Shown piece after piece: positions 21,378-35,514 of a stretch of 64,000 bases of DNA. How positions within the stretch are numbered: position 1 is the first letter of the stretch; each line of letters starts with the position of its first letter. Source of the DNA: Isochrysis galbana. Taxonomy: Eukaryota; Haptophyta; Isochrysidales; Isochrysidaceae. The translations under genes and the position numbers were made by a program. The notes under the pieces are model-generated. The model searched no databases, was not told the DNA's origin, and saw only the letters and a program-made list of their open reading frames with translations. The stretch covers positions 3,536,833-3,600,832 of the forward strand of contig CM030940.1 of NCBI GenBank assembly GCA_018136815.1, read 5' to 3'.

Positions 21378-21825
21378 TGTTACGGATGCCCTGCCCCTTC
21401 GTCCTCTCCCGTATTTACTTTCTAAGTCCTGTGGGGTTTCCCTCTCTTCTCTCTCCCTTCACGTGAGGAGAGGCGACGACGGGCCTCCTCTCTTCTTTTC
21501 TCTTTCCTCTCTTGCTCTTGCTCTTGCTCACTCCCCCTTTTGCGCGTATCCCGTTACGTTAGTTATCTACGTGTTACCGTGAATGTGCGTGTGATAGTGG
21601 CGTGAGAGAATTGTAAGAGGACTTTTTATCCGGTTCTGTTCTGGAGAGATCGCGAGCGATGGCGTCGCTCTCTCTCCTCTCGGCCGCCCTGGTCACCATG
21701 ATGGTGCCAGGGCGATAACCCCCTGATACCGAAGAAAAAGGACTGAGGGGGGAGCTGAGAGGGGAGTGGTTAGTGGGGCAAGGGCGACGTCTCTGGGTGC
21801 CCGGAAGTAGGGAGAGATCGTAACA
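21378..21825 (+). repeat. 3' LTR of the Copia remnant (448 bp)
   Basis: It starts TGTTACGG right after a G-rich polypurine tract and ends CGTAACA, giving 7-bp inverted ends tgttacg/cgtaaca. The body is rich in ctct and holds a TATA-poor promoter region. No second LTR was found upstream in the window. Confidence 0.75.
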
Positions 21826-23166
21826 TGTAGGTATCTTCAAGAGTTTTTTTAGCAGATGAATGGATGGACGAATGAGCAGATTGTTTTGTAGTATACGGTG
21901 TAGAAGGTAGGGCCTCCCGAGTAGAAGCCGTCCCACTCTGCCCGTCGCGATCCTCACGCGCGAGCGTCCGTGGCTTTTGACGAAGCGGAGAGAGAGGCGG
22001 GGGGGGGGGAGGGGGGCGGGCGAGGGGGGTACTTTGATAGGGAAAAGGAGAGGAGAGAGAGAAACCAGGAGGTGGAGGAGGGAGAGGGAAACGTGCGAGG
22101 AAGAGGGGCGGGGGCAGAGGGAAGTTATGGGAGAAAAGACGCGAGAGGGCGGCTGTGGAAATTAAGCGAAGAGATGACTTGGTGAGAGGGTACTCACGAG
22201 CCGCGGGGAGAGAGGAGGAGAGAGAGTGAGAGAGAGCAAGAAGCTTTAGATCAGAGAGCATCAGAGAGACGAGAGACGAGCGAGGAAGAGGGAAGCGGAG
22301 TGGGGGGGCGGTTGATGAGAGCGGCGGTCCTTTATCATTTACGACGAGGAAGAGAAGGAGGAGTGGATTTGATCTGAGTACTCCACGTGAAGATTCGACC
22401 TCTCTCACGTGGATTGTTGATGAGGGGGGGGGGGAGGGGGGGGGGGGGGGGGGGAGAGAGAGAGAGAGAGAGAGAGAGAGACCCGGGGGCGGGGTGTGAG
22501 GAGGGGGGAGCGGGGGGGGGGGGGAGGCGGGGGGGGAGGGTTCTCGGTGGGTGGGAAGAGGGTAGCGAGAGAGCCAAAAGAACGAGCCCTGCGTACGTTA
22601 GATTTGGGTGGAAGGGGCAGCCGAGCGAGATGGATGGCAAGAAGACTGGGAAGGGCGAGGAGAGAGAGAGCGCGAGGAGGGAAGAGAGGGAGAGAAGATC
22701 GGCCGACATCCATCCTCTCTGCTCTATTTCTTTGCCCCTACTCCTTCATCCTCTCTCCCTCCCTCCCCCCTCTCTCCATCATTTCTCCCTCTCTCCCCCG
22801 GACAGGCACCGAGAGAGAAGTGAGAACGTCGCTTCATCCTCTCGGAAAGATAGATGAGAGAGAGAGGTAGAGAGAGGCAAAACAACCGAGAGCACCGTGA
22901 CCGGTCGTCGGCCGGCCTCTTCCTCCCTCTCTCTCTCTCCTCCCCCTGCTCTCTCTCCCGCCTCTCGCCCCCCCCCCCCCTTCCCTCTCGCACTCCCCCC
23001 CCCTCCCTCTCCCCTGTCCTCTGCGCGCTCCTTTAGCTTATCCTACCACCCACTCCCGCCCCTTCGCTCCTTCCCTTCTCTCCGCCCCCCTTCCCCCCCC
23101 TCCCCTCCCCCATCGTTCCCGCCCTCTCCCATCGCCACGGTGGCCTCACTCGCCGCCGCCGGCCGC
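21826..23166. other. Low-complexity GA/CT-rich region upstream of the PP2C gene
   Basis: It contains G-runs, a (GA)n tract at about 22455-22482 and C/T-rich blocks up to 23150. No gene seen. The PP2C promoter and 5'UTR must lie here. Confidence 0.5.
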
Positions 23167-25460
23167 ATGTTCTCCAGAAGGGTGCAGGTAAGAGAACGGG
23201 CGGGAGGAGAGAAAGAGGGAGGGAGAGGAGTAGGGAGGGAGAGAGGCAAAAGGAGGGGAGGGAGGGAGTGTGAAAAGAGAGTGGGGGAGGGGGACGGGGG
23301 GGGGGGAAGCGGGGAGAGGAAGCGAGCGCTGGGGAGGATCAGTGGTTCCCTTCCCCCGAACTCCAGCCACTCAAGCCTCTTTCATCCATGCGCACGTCGC
23401 TCCCCTCTCCCCTCCCGGTCTTCCTCCCCTCCTCTCCCCCCCCCCCCCCCACCTCCCCGCACCTCTCTTGGGCGAATGGAGTGAGGGATGAGAGCCAGGA
23501 GCATGAGATTGTGGGCAGAGCGTGGACAGAGCGTCGGGCATAAGCTGGCTCGCCTGCGCATGAAGCCGTGCGGCCGATGCTGAACGCTGTCCTCCTTGCA
23601 CGTTAGGCGGCCGCAACTCGTGGTGTGAGCTATGGAGCGTCGAGTCTGCAGGGTCGGCGGCCATCACAGGAGGATAGATACACAGCGGTCGAGCAGCTCT
23701 CGCCTGGATGCGCCCTCTATGCAGTGTACGACGGGCATGGGGGAGACGTGAGTCAGCACATATAAGCACCCTTGCAGGCACTAGCCGGGAGCGTCACGCC
23801 ACTGAAATGGATTCTTAGGGTGTGGAGGGGAAGGCACGCCGTCATACACACGAAGCGGAGCTGCAGGCTTCGAGGCAAAGCCAACACGGGAGCATACGCA
23901 GCGCTGCTCGGCCCATTATTTCCCACGCGCCTGCAGATCGCAGCAGCTCAAAGTGTACCTGCTTGTGCCCTCTCTCTCGTGAGGAGGTCTCAGGTATCTC
24001 GTAGGTGTCCTGCTGAGAGGCAAGCCTCGGCCACAACCACCTCCAATTCGCTCACCTTGCCCTCCCTAATGCTTGGCCTCAGCGCGCCGCTGTGTACGCG
24101 AATGAAGTGATGGCAGACCGTGTGCTGAAGAGCGATGGGTTCAAGCTGAAGGATCACTGTGCCGCATTGGAGGCCAGCTTTGAGCAGGTGGAGAAGGAAT
24201 TCCTTGGCTTAGCCGAACGGGATGGCCTGAGCGATGGTACCACCGCCGTCGTGGCACTAGTTCAGGCAGATAGACTCACTGTGGCGCATGTGGGAGACTC
24301 GCGGGGGGTGCTCTGTCGCAATGGGAACGCTCTCGCGCTCACGCAGGACCACAAGCCGGAGATTGCTGCAGAGCGGTGCGCTTGCTGGAAATGGCCATCT
24401 TCGCCCCATGCTCATCCACACGCCCGATTCGCACTTTCATCCACTTCTCACGGTCCTTGGAATGGATGCGGCAGGCGGCGGATCGAGGCTTTGGGCGGCT
24501 TCGTGTCCTACATTGGCTGCTGGCGCGCGATGGGCATCCTGGCTATGAGCCGGGCGATCGGCGACCTCTTCTTGAAACCATATGTATCCGCCAAGCCGGA
24601 TGTCTCAACCATGTCGATCGGTCCCACAGATGAGTTCATTGTGCTTGCGAGCGACGGGGTTTTCGATGTCTTCGATAACGACCAGGCGAGCGATTTGCAT
24701 GGGCCTGGAGACCGCGGCGGCCGCGATTCCCGTGTGCCCCGGCTATCCTGCTCTCGCGGTCCTGCCTATACCCTCGTCGTGCGATTTCTTAACACAACCG
24801 TTCGACCTTTGCGCTCGCGGCTGTCAGGTTGTGCGCATAGTCCGTGCCGCTGACGATCCGCAGCACGCAGCCAGCTTGCTCACCAAGTCTGCGCTTGCGG
24901 CAGGGTCACTTGACAACATCACTGCTATTGTGGTTGCTCTGCGTGGGTATAAGCCTAGGCAATTGGACGGGCCACGCTCGCCAGCAGAAGAACCTCGTGG
25001 CGTACTCGCTTCCTCCGCTCGCGACAAGGCGGCGTGGTCCGACCGTTCGAACTCTGTATACTCGGCCCTTTGCGCCGCTTCCGCTTCCGCTTACTCAGCC
25101 GCTGCTGTCGTCAACGCTGCATCGTCAGTCGCATATTCGGCAGTTTCCCGCGCCGTGTCTGCTTATTCCGTTGCCGAGGCGGTACCTGCGTACCCCGCCT
25201 CAATGGGTCTTCTGGACGTAGCTCTCGCAGGGTTCGTCCCTAGTAGTGGCGCAGAGGGGCATCACCTAGCCAATAGCCAGCAGAGGTTGCGCGAGCTCGT
25301 CCCTGAACTATCGCGGCGAGTTTGCGGCGGACTTGCGCGTGGAACGGTGAGCTTGCCTGCGTCGACGGCGCATGCATTGACCGTTGAGCGCACACGATCA
25401 CTGTGGGAGACGCGGTTTGAGTCGTGGCACGGCGCGTTCGAGGCCATTGAGGGATGCTAA
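23167..25460 (+). CDS. PP2C-family protein phosphatase with Ser/Ala/Tyr-rich tail
   Basis: A metal-dependent Ser/Thr phosphatase. My five-exon model is 23167-23187, 23607-23747, 24083-24375, 24475-24685 and 24828-25460, with consistent phases, about 432 residues. Motifs in order are QGRRPSQEDRY, YAVYDGHGGDRAAVYANEVM (metal-binding DGHGG), DGTTAVVALV, VAHVGDSRGVL, LTQDHKPE, RIEALGGFVS, LAMSRAIGD, FIVLASDGVFDVFDNDQ and GSLDNITAIVVAL. The intron after exon 4 begins CAG|GCGAGC, a GC rather than GT donor; using it joins FDNDQ to VVRIVRAADDPQ as the family requires. The 99-bp intron 24376-24474 is a multiple of three and stop-free, so retention would also be readable. About 180 residues follow the catalytic domain, rich in Ser, Ala and Tyr, with no recognised motif. 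The start is the least certain part. Confidence 0.88.
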
Positions 25461-26152
25461 ATTTAGCCGGTCTAGGACCGGGACACGGCTATTCGAGATG
25501 AGCGACCGGCCTTGCCTTTCCGTAGCAACGCCTTTGGATGCGCCGCTTCGGCAACCTCGTCTCCCGCAATGGTGCACTGGTGATGAGATTCTCTTGTAGT
25601 GAACAATCTCTGAGCGAGCTGTCCTGGAGGGGAGCGAAGTTGGAAAATATACGAGGAGTCGCGAGTGTCGATAGTAGCGACGAGCTGTCGCGTGATGGCA
25701 TTCTCGTTCGTGGAAGGGCCCTACCGATCTTTTGATGTGCATCCCCGGAGAAGGCGAACACTCCTAGATCGGAACTGGGCCTCCGCGTGGCCAAGGAATC
25801 TTTCACCAATGCCGCATGGGAGGAGCGTTTCTCCCATGCGGCGCATGCGCCAACGGGCGTGCCGGGAAGGTGCTTCGTTCGCGATGTTTGTGACATGTGA
25901 GGGACATCTGCTTTTGATGGTTGTCCGTGTGCAGAGCAGTGTGTTCGAGACGGTGATAGGCGTTCTCATTGCACTATCAGCGCGGTAAGTGTGCGCATGT
26001 GATTTGTGATGCCTGTCTGTGGAAGTGAGCGTGAGCTAAGGACATGCATGTATTGAGTGCGCCTGCGCGACGTTGGCACAGGCGCAATTTGCTGCTCATT
26101 GCTTGCATTGTTGTATGCATGTATGTGTGACCCCCCAGGAGCCAACGCCCCC
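25461..26152. other. Intergenic, no gene seen
   Basis: Mixed-composition sequence with no frame that looks like a protein; probably 3'UTR of the PP2C gene and spacer. Confidence 0.5.
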
Positions 26153-26476
26153 CAGGAGCTACAATATCGGGGGGCCCCGAGAGCTATCGGGGGGAAATTT
26201 TCTCCCGATCGCCAACAGCCCCACCGAGAGCTACCGGGGGACCGAGAAAATCCCCCGAGAGCTATTGCTATTGGGAGATTGCTCATGGGGGGTGCCGTAA
26301 GCGGATTCCCCAGTAGCTACAATATCGGGGGGCCCCGAGAGCTATCGGGGGGAAATTTTCTCCCGATCGCCAACAGCCCCACCGAGAGCTACCGGGGGAC
26401 CGAGAAAATCCCCCGAGAGCTATTGCTATTGGGAGATTGCTCATGGGGGGTGCCGTAAGCGGATTCCCCAGTAGCT
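26153..26476. repeat. 158-bp direct tandem duplication rich in GAGCTAYCGGGGG motifs
   Basis: The block starting acaatatcggggggccccga at 26161 is repeated almost exactly at 26319. Within it the phrase agctatcgggggg or agctaccggggg recurs, and further copies (atagctactggggg, atagcaaacggg) lie after the CT tract up to 26940. Confidence 0.85.
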
Positions 26477-26514
26477 ATCGGGGGGATATGAAATCCCCAA
26501 AGAGCAAACGGGGG

Positions 26515-28419
<1,905 letters not shown>

Positions 28420-30386
28420 CTAGATATGAGCGTACCGGCCGTTGCGTTCTTTGACGAAGCTCCCAGCGGACATTGACGGCTGTGTACGGCTCGGCTCGCT
28501 GGCGTTGCTGTTAGCGAGAGAACCAAACGCCGCAGCGGTAGTTGGAGCCTGAGGTTTGGGTGGTTCGAGCGTTGCGGACGTCGAGGGCGAGTGAGCGAGA
28601 CGCTGCAAGCTCGCTCCAGCCCCGCTAGGTAAAGGAGATGCCGATGTGCTTTCCAGTGACGAGTCCGCCGATGACCGGGTATCGTGCACCCTCTCGGTCG
28701 GTGCAAAGGCACGAAGGGGTGGCGGCGGCGGCAGCAAGGCGCCATCTGCAGCAGCCTGAGCTTGTTGTATCTGTGTCCGCTCGCGCACTTGCAATTGCTC
28801 GGCCTGCACCGCCAGTGCGCGGCGCATCTCCTTCTGCTTGAGCTCCGCGTCTCGTAGGGCTGTCCGCAGCAGAGCCACCGTGCCCTCAGAGGTCTTTTGC
28901 ACCTGATTGGGGAGGGGCATCGGCGAATGAGCATGGCCCGCGGCAGCCTTCTTTGAGTTGTGCCGACGGGCATCTATGTGGCGGGCTAGAAGTGCGAGCA
29001 GTCTCGATTTGGTACCTGCCGCAGCTTCGCCTCGGCCTCCCTCTTCTCATTCATGGCGGCTGCCAGAGCGGTGCGAGCCTCCAACGCCTCCTTCTCCAAT
29101 TTGGACGATACGGGCGTCGTGATGTTCTCGCTGGCCCGGCGTGCACGCGCAGCCGCTGCGAGCATCCCGTGCGACGCCGCACGCGCAGTCTCCTCTGCCA
29201 GCCGCACTCGGTGCTCCATCGCACTCAGCTCCTCTGCTCGGAAGCCTTCGGCAGCACATAGTGCACCCTCCACGTTTCGTAATTCCGCGCACAGCAAGAC
29301 CACCTCTGCCTCTCTGCGCATACTCGCCTTGCTCACATCTCCACCGCTGCCGCTGCCGGCCTGCACGGCTGCCACCCCTCGCGTCACCGGGGTCGCATGC
29401 ACCTCTGTCTTCGGCGTGTGGACACCGCCGGCGTGGAGGGCGCGCTTCGTGCTCGCAGTGGCGCGAGCGTGAGCTGCGGCGTGGGCCTGCTGCGTGGCAG
29501 CCACCTGCTGCTCAAGCCGATGCTTGAGCATCTCGATCAGCTTGACGCCCTGCTCGCACTGTGCCTCCAGCTCTGCCACCCGCTGCCGAAGGGCAGGCTC
29601 CTCCGACAATGTTAGGTTTGCAGCGGAGGGAGTTTCGCCCTCAGGCGGTGCGTAGAGGGCAGCCCCACCGCCATTGTCCCCGAGAGCAGCCGCCTCTGCC
29701 ATAGCCCGCAGGCGCATGCACTCCGATTGCAATTCTGACTGGCGCCGCGCCGCTGTCCCCACCTCGGCCTCCGCTTTTGCCTTCGCCTTGTCTGCCATCG
29801 ACTTGGCCGCCTCCAACTCCTTTTGCAGGCGCAGTATAGCGGAAGAGAAATTTTTCTCGCGCTGCGCAGCGACCGCGAGCTCCGCTCTCCGGTCCTCCCT
29901 CCACGTGGCTTCATTGAGGCGTGCCGTCTCCTGCAGATCCTTCACCTGTGTCTGGAGCTCCTTCAGCCGTCCCGCGTCGCGGTTGCGCTGCTGGTGCGCC
30001 TCTAGCGCGTGCTTGCGCGAGCGCTCGACGGCCTCGGCGAGCTGTTTACGCAGCTGCTCGGCGGCGGCCACCGCGTTGACCTCGGCGTCCGTCGCCCGTG
30101 ACGCGGCGGCGCGTGCGGCGGCGAGCTGGTCGACAGTGTGCTGCTCGCGCATCCGCATCAGCGCGTGGCTCGTGCGGAGCGCCTCGTCTGACGTCGTTAG
30201 GAGCATGCACGTGAGCCAGCTGACTCTGCCAAGCTGAGCAGCACCCTCGGCCTCAGGGAGTATGCCGCTCTCAGAGGAGAGAGAGCGGTAGTGCTCGAGC
30301 TTGGAGCGGCAGAGCGTGGCAGTCTCCTTGTAGCTCGCAACTGCTGCCTCTGCCGCACTCTGAAGCTCGTCGAGCATCGAGGACAT
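28420..30386 (-). CDS. Long coiled-coil protein, function unknown
   Basis: Two exons on the minus strand, 30386-29016 and 28902-28420, joined in phase 0 (cag|gtacca to caatcag), giving 617 residues. Nearly the whole first exon is Ala/Glu/Lys/Arg-rich with heptad character (for example EQLRKQLAEAVERSRKHALE, LRLQKELEAAKSMADKAKAK and LRQRVAELEAQCEQGVKLIE). It is interrupted by a Gly-rich hinge (about residues 230-250) and a Thr/Gly/Ser linker. The last 100 residues are Pro/Ser-rich and disordered-looking. Such proteins act as scaffolds at centrosomes, Golgi or cytoskeleton; nothing here fixes which. The ATG at 30386 (MSSMLDELQSAAEAAV) was preferred because the open frame upstream is only proline/leucine low complexity. 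Confidence 0.75.
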
Positions 30387-30663
30387 CGCACGGGAAGCCA
30401 GCGATGGAGAGGGGAAGGGAAAGGAGGGAGGGAGAGGGAGGGGAGGGAGCCGGAGGGAGGGAGGGAGGGAGGGAGGGAGGGAGAGAGGGGAGGGGCGGGC
30501 GGGAGGGGGGGCGATGGCGGAGCTTGTGGGGGCGCGGGGGAAGGGCTCGTTCAATATGCATCTCTTCTTTCTTCGTCTCTTTTCTCTTTTCTCTCTGTGT
30601 GCTCTTTCCCTCTCGCCCTCTCTCCTTCTCTCCCTCTCTCTCCTTCTATTCTCTCCTGTAGGA

Positions 30664-30874
<211 letters not shown>

Positions 30875-31469
30875 CTCTCCTCTCTCTCCTCCCTCTGCCG
30901 TCTCTCTTTCTCTCTCCGCTCTCTCCCCCCTCTCGTGGGTCACACTGACCGCGCTCTCTCTCTCCGCCTCCCCTCTCTCCTCTGTTTCGCCTCGCGCCTC
31001 ACACCAGCAAACGACGGGTAGGAGGGATAGTCTACTCTAGAATAGAGTACAATACAGTTCAAAGTGTCTCAAATTTCCAGTCAAGTCATTGTTCCTTTTT
31101 CTTTTCAGACAAGTAGCTTCACACCCCTACCGATGTAAACATTGAAACGTGTGTGCTCTCTTCCGAGTAGGACCTAGGACTTTGGACGCTATTCGCTCCG
31201 ATCAACTTTGTGCTTCTCTCCGGTATTTTTTTTCCAGCTGCCTGCCCCCTGCCCCCCCCCCCCCCAGGCACTCAGCCCTAGACTTTCAGTCTCAGTGTAG
31301 AAAAAAACCTTTTCCGTCAGTGTCAGTGTGTCAGTGTCTTTTCGATGATAAAAAACCTATTAAAACTCTCGCCTCGCGCGCGGCTTTTTGGAACTCGCTC
31401 ACGTAGTCACGCCGACATCCGCATTCGTTCCCTCACAGCCCGCCTTGCCCGGATGCCCCGTGAGGTCTC

Positions 31470-33290
31470 AGGTCATTAGGTCACTAGAGCAGGGGCAACT
31501 AAATGTATCCATGAGAGAAGGAGACATAATACTTCTATACAAAAAAGGAGACACGCGGGACCCTAGAAACTATAGGCCCATCACGCTCCTACAAAGCTAC
31601 AAAGTGACTACAAAATATTAGCAAAAGTGCTTACGAATAGACTAAAAAAAGTAATCGGGAACATAATTTCGAAAGACCAGCTGGGCTTCGTCCCGAAACG
31701 TTTGATTGGCGAAGCCACCCACCTGCTACAGCTGACGAACGCTTACCTGGACGAAACGGGGGAACCAGGTCTCCTCCTTGCGCTCGATTGGGAAAAGGCC
31801 TTCGACAGAGTCAATTGGGAATTCTACCACTTGGTTCTCGAAAAGCTAAAGTTCAGAGAGAACTTCAGGAAATATGCGAAGGCCCTCACGAACTCCGAGG
31901 CCAAACCAATCAGATACATAAAGGCGAATGGGGGAAGAAGTTTCCCGTTCAACGTAGCGAGCGGCGTCCCCCAAGGATGCCCGCTCTCTCCATTAGCCTT
32001 CCTCCTGACGGCGGAAGCCCTCACCAGAGTGATAAACGACGACGACGACATAGAGGGCATCATAGTGAACGGAGCCGAACTTAAGATTAGCCAGTTCGCG
32101 GATGACACACAACTCTTAGCGGCGGACTACAACAGCCTAACGCGCTCCCTCAGCTGGGTGGAAAGATACGCGGCAGCCTCGTGCGGCAAACCCAACGACC
32201 TAAAGTTCGAGGGACTTAGGATGGGCTCCTTAAAAAGAAAACGCCCACCAGCGAGTTTCCAAAGATACAAGTGGCTGAAAAGGAACGAATACGCGACCAT
32301 CCTGGGAGTCCCCCTAGGGGGACCCCAGGCCATCAAAGAGTTCTGGCGCAAACTAGCCGACAAGATAGAGAAAAAAACCACCATATACGCACCGATAACG
32401 AATAATCTATCCATACACGGGAAAACGAAGGTAGCTAACTTTCTCATATACTCTATTCCTAGATACTGGCTACAAACGCTTGCAGCCCCAAGATCGTTCC
32501 ACGCAGCGGTAAAAAGATCCGTGGACAGAATCATGTGGACGAACGCGCGCACCGGACGGAGACTACAATGGGTGAAACACCCCGAAATCCCAATCAAAAA
32601 CACTTCGGAGAAAGGGCCCCACTTGGGGCTGGGTCTGCTAGACTGGGGCAACCACGTTAAAGCACTACAGGCCAAATGGATCCTGAACTACCTGGACGCA
32701 CGCCAAGCACAATGGAAGCAAGTGCTAGACGCTTGGTTCTGCCGCACAAACCTGGGAAGAGCAGCGGCTCTTTCGACAATCCCCGCAAACAAACTTACCG
32801 ACGGAATAGCGGGCAAAAGCAAACTTCCTGCGTTATGGAAACAGGCGCTAAACAACATCCGCGAACTAGATCTCACGTCCCTGAAAGTGAGCAGGGAAGG
32901 AGCACTCTCACAACCCATGTGGGGCAGCCCAACGCACCCGGGCCCCAACCAAGCTGAACCCCACGTGGGCAAAGCTATGGAACAAGCTAGAATGCAACGC
33001 CTTACACAACGTCTTCAAAGACCACGAAGCGAGCATACCCTATAGTAGCGAAGAATGCGCGCAATACCTCAGAAACAACGATACGTATATACAATTTCAG
33101 GGAGAATATATCCCAAGGGACAAATTCTTGGAAACATGGGACACACTAGTTAGACACGCCACGGAGACATTGACGACGGCAGAAAGCGCGTCCGAAACGG
33201 AAAGCGCACATCCACGGCGCGATATAACCGGAAACCATCACGACCCGGAGGAACCACAGCCCGAACTACGAATTACGTTAGACGGGGAAT
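31470..33290 (+). pseudogene. LINE-type reverse transcriptase, 5'-truncated and frameshifted
   Basis: A non-LTR retrotransposon RT. Reading begins in an early RT block (DIILLYKKGDTRDPRNYRPI), then NRLKKVIGNIISKDQLGFVP, LALDWEKAFDRVNWEF, SGVPQGCPLSPLAF, and FADDTQ with the catalytic DD. After RT comes a thumb/connection region. The frame breaks near 31595, where ctacaaag is directly duplicated (8 bp), and again near 32950. After the second shift the protein continues to about 33290 (EECAQYLRNNDTYIQF to RITLDGE) and then stops abruptly against unrelated sequence. No endonuclease domain is present. The end region is nearly identical to part of the inverted copy at 36346-37190. The element is dead. 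Confidence 0.88.
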
Positions 33291-34744
33291 TGTTGTATTC
33301 AGGCCTCTCGGCGTGAATATTTCGGCATGAGCGCGCTCCTTCTGCGTTATATATCGTCTTCTATGTTCGTCGTGGTCACGCAAGGCGTGCCGATTCGGAT
33401 TCTCCGTGGGCTCCAGTCCTGGTTCGCCGATTTTCGTCTCGAAATTCGAAGATTTGAGTTTTATTTTTACCGTTACGGTAATTGTCCACGCGTTTAAGGT
33501 AAGAGATGCAGGTAACAGAACTGGCCCCCCCCCTTCTGCAGTTCCCTCCCCTTCTGCAGTTCCCCTCCCCCCCTCTCTCCATTCTCTGCGTTTCCCTTCT
33601 CTATTCCATGCGTTTCCCGGGGCAAGCCGGGAAAGACACGTGAATGTGAGGGAAAGTTGGGTCAGTACTGTGTTTTCACCCCCCCCTCTGCAGTCCTCCT
33701 TCCCCTCTCTCCATTCCCTGATTTTCTCGGGCCAGGCCGGGAAAAATACGTGAATGTGAGGGAGGATTGGGTCAGTATTGTGATTCCCCCCTCCGCGGTT
33801 CCCCCCCCTTCCGCAACTCTCCTCCCTCCCCTCTCTCCACTCCCTGATTTTCCCGGGCCAGGCCGGGAAAAATACGTGAATGTGAGGGATGATTGGGTCA
33901 GTGTTGCGATCTCACCCCCCTCGGCAGTTTCTCCCCCCCCCCCCCTTTCGCTCCTCCCCTTCCCCTCCGCTGTTCCCCCCCCTCCGCCGTTCCCTTCCCC
34001 CCCTCCGCGCGGTTCCCTGTTGTATTCAGGCCTCTCGGCGTGAATATTTCGGCATGAGCGCGCTCCTTCTGCGTTATATATCGTCTTCTATGTTCGTCGT
34101 GGTCACGCAAGGCGTGCCGATTCGGATTCTCCGTGGGCTCCAGTCCTGGTTCGCCGATTTTCGTCTCGAAATTCGAAGATTTGAGTTTTATTTTTACCGT
34201 TACGGTAATTGTCCACGCGTTTAAGGTAAGAGATGCAGGTAACAGAACTGGCCCCCCCCCTTCTGCAGTTCCCTCCCCTTCTGCAGTTCCCCTCCCCCCC
34301 TCTCTCCATTCTCTGCGTTTCCCTTCTCTATTCCATGCGTTTCCCGGGGCAAGCCGGGAAAGACACGTGAATGTGAGGGAAAGTTGGGTCAGTACTGTGT
34401 TTTCACCCCCCCCTCTGCAGTCCTCCTTCCCCTCTCTCCATTCCCTGATTTTCTCGGGCCAGGCCGGGAAAAATACGTGAATGTGAGGGAGGATTGGGTC
34501 AGTATTGTGATTCCCCCCTCCGCGGTTCCCCCCCCCTTCCGCAACTCTCCTCCCTCCCCTCTCTCCACTCCCTGATTTTCCCGGGCCAGGCCGGGAAAAA
34601 TACGTGAATGTGAGGGAGGATTGGGTCAGTGTTGCGATCTCACCCCCCTCGGCAGTTTCTCCCCCCCCCCCCCCTTTCGCTCCTCCCCTTCCCCTCCGCT
34701 GTTCCCCCCCCTCCGCCGTTCCCTTCCCCCCCCTCCGCGCGGTT
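33291..34744. repeat. Two tandem direct copies of a 727-bp unit
   Basis: The first unit starts tgttgtattcaggcctctcg at 33291 and the second starts with the same sequence at 34018; they are nearly identical throughout. Each unit holds three internal copies of a roughly 110-bp block with acgtgaatgtgaggga and ttgggtcagt, and ends in C-rich sequence. They may be promoter-type monomers of a retroelement, or LTR-like, but no TG...CA boundary pairing was established. Confidence 0.85.
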
Positions 34745-35514
34745 CCCCCCCCTCCGCGCGCCAAGACGGCGGCCCTTCCCCCCCCTCCGCGCGCCGAGAC
34801 GGCGGCCTTCCCCCCCTCCGCAGATTTCCTTCCCCTCCTCCGCCGCTTCCCCCCCCTCCGCGCGCCGAGACGGCGGCTCTCTTCCGCGTCCGCGCGTTGA
34901 GGCGCCGTCTTCTCTTCCCTCAACCCCCCGCGCGAAAGTCCCCCAGCGCGTCCCTCAGCGTTCCCCAGCGTCCCTCAGCGTCTCCCAGTGTCTCTCAGCG
35001 CCCCCCCCCTGTCCGTCAGCGATGTCCCGCAGCGCGTCTTGCAGCGTCCTTCAGTGTCCTTCTGCGTCCTTCAGCGCTGTCCCGCAGCGCTTCCTTCAGC
35101 GTCCTTCGGCGCTGCCTCGCGAGACTCGAGGCAGGACTCGCGAGGGCACTGGATTTTACTCTGTAGTCCAAAACGGAGTCCGAATTGTGTTTTGACCCCC
35201 CGAGCCCTCGTTCCCTCGCTCTCTCTCTCTCTCTCTTCTTTTTCTGGTGGGCACTCCTGAATCTGCTCACCAGAGGGGGTTCGTTTAACGTATGTTTCCG
35301 GCCTGTCACCGTGAATGTTTGAGTGCAGAGTGTTGATTTGTGTGGTTTTTGAGCCATTGTATCGCCTGTTGGTGACCTGCAGCCCCTGAGTACCCCCAAG
35401 CCCCGAGTCTTCCGAGTCGTCCTTTCGAGTCTACGAGTCCCTACGAGTCCCAAGTAAGCGGTAACTGCTCGCCGCGCCCTTTCTTACATCCTCCGACCCT
35501 CCGGTTCGCGTTCC
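34745..35514. other. GC-rich linker between the 727-bp repeats and the proline-rich ORF
   Basis: It has iterated ctccgcgcgcc.agacggcgg and cagcgt..c.cagcg motifs, then a short (CT)n. No independent gene seen. Confidence 0.5.

Larger units (their letters stand above)
20905..21825 (+). mobile_element. 3' remnant of a Ty1/Copia LTR retrotransposon
   Basis: It consists of the RNase H end of a Copia polyprotein (20905-21323), a purine tract (taggaggggggtg, 21367-21379) and a 3' LTR (21378-21825). The gag, protease, integrase and most of the reverse transcriptase are absent. The upstream frame is closed by stops, so this is a 5'-truncated or decayed copy. Confidence 0.85.
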
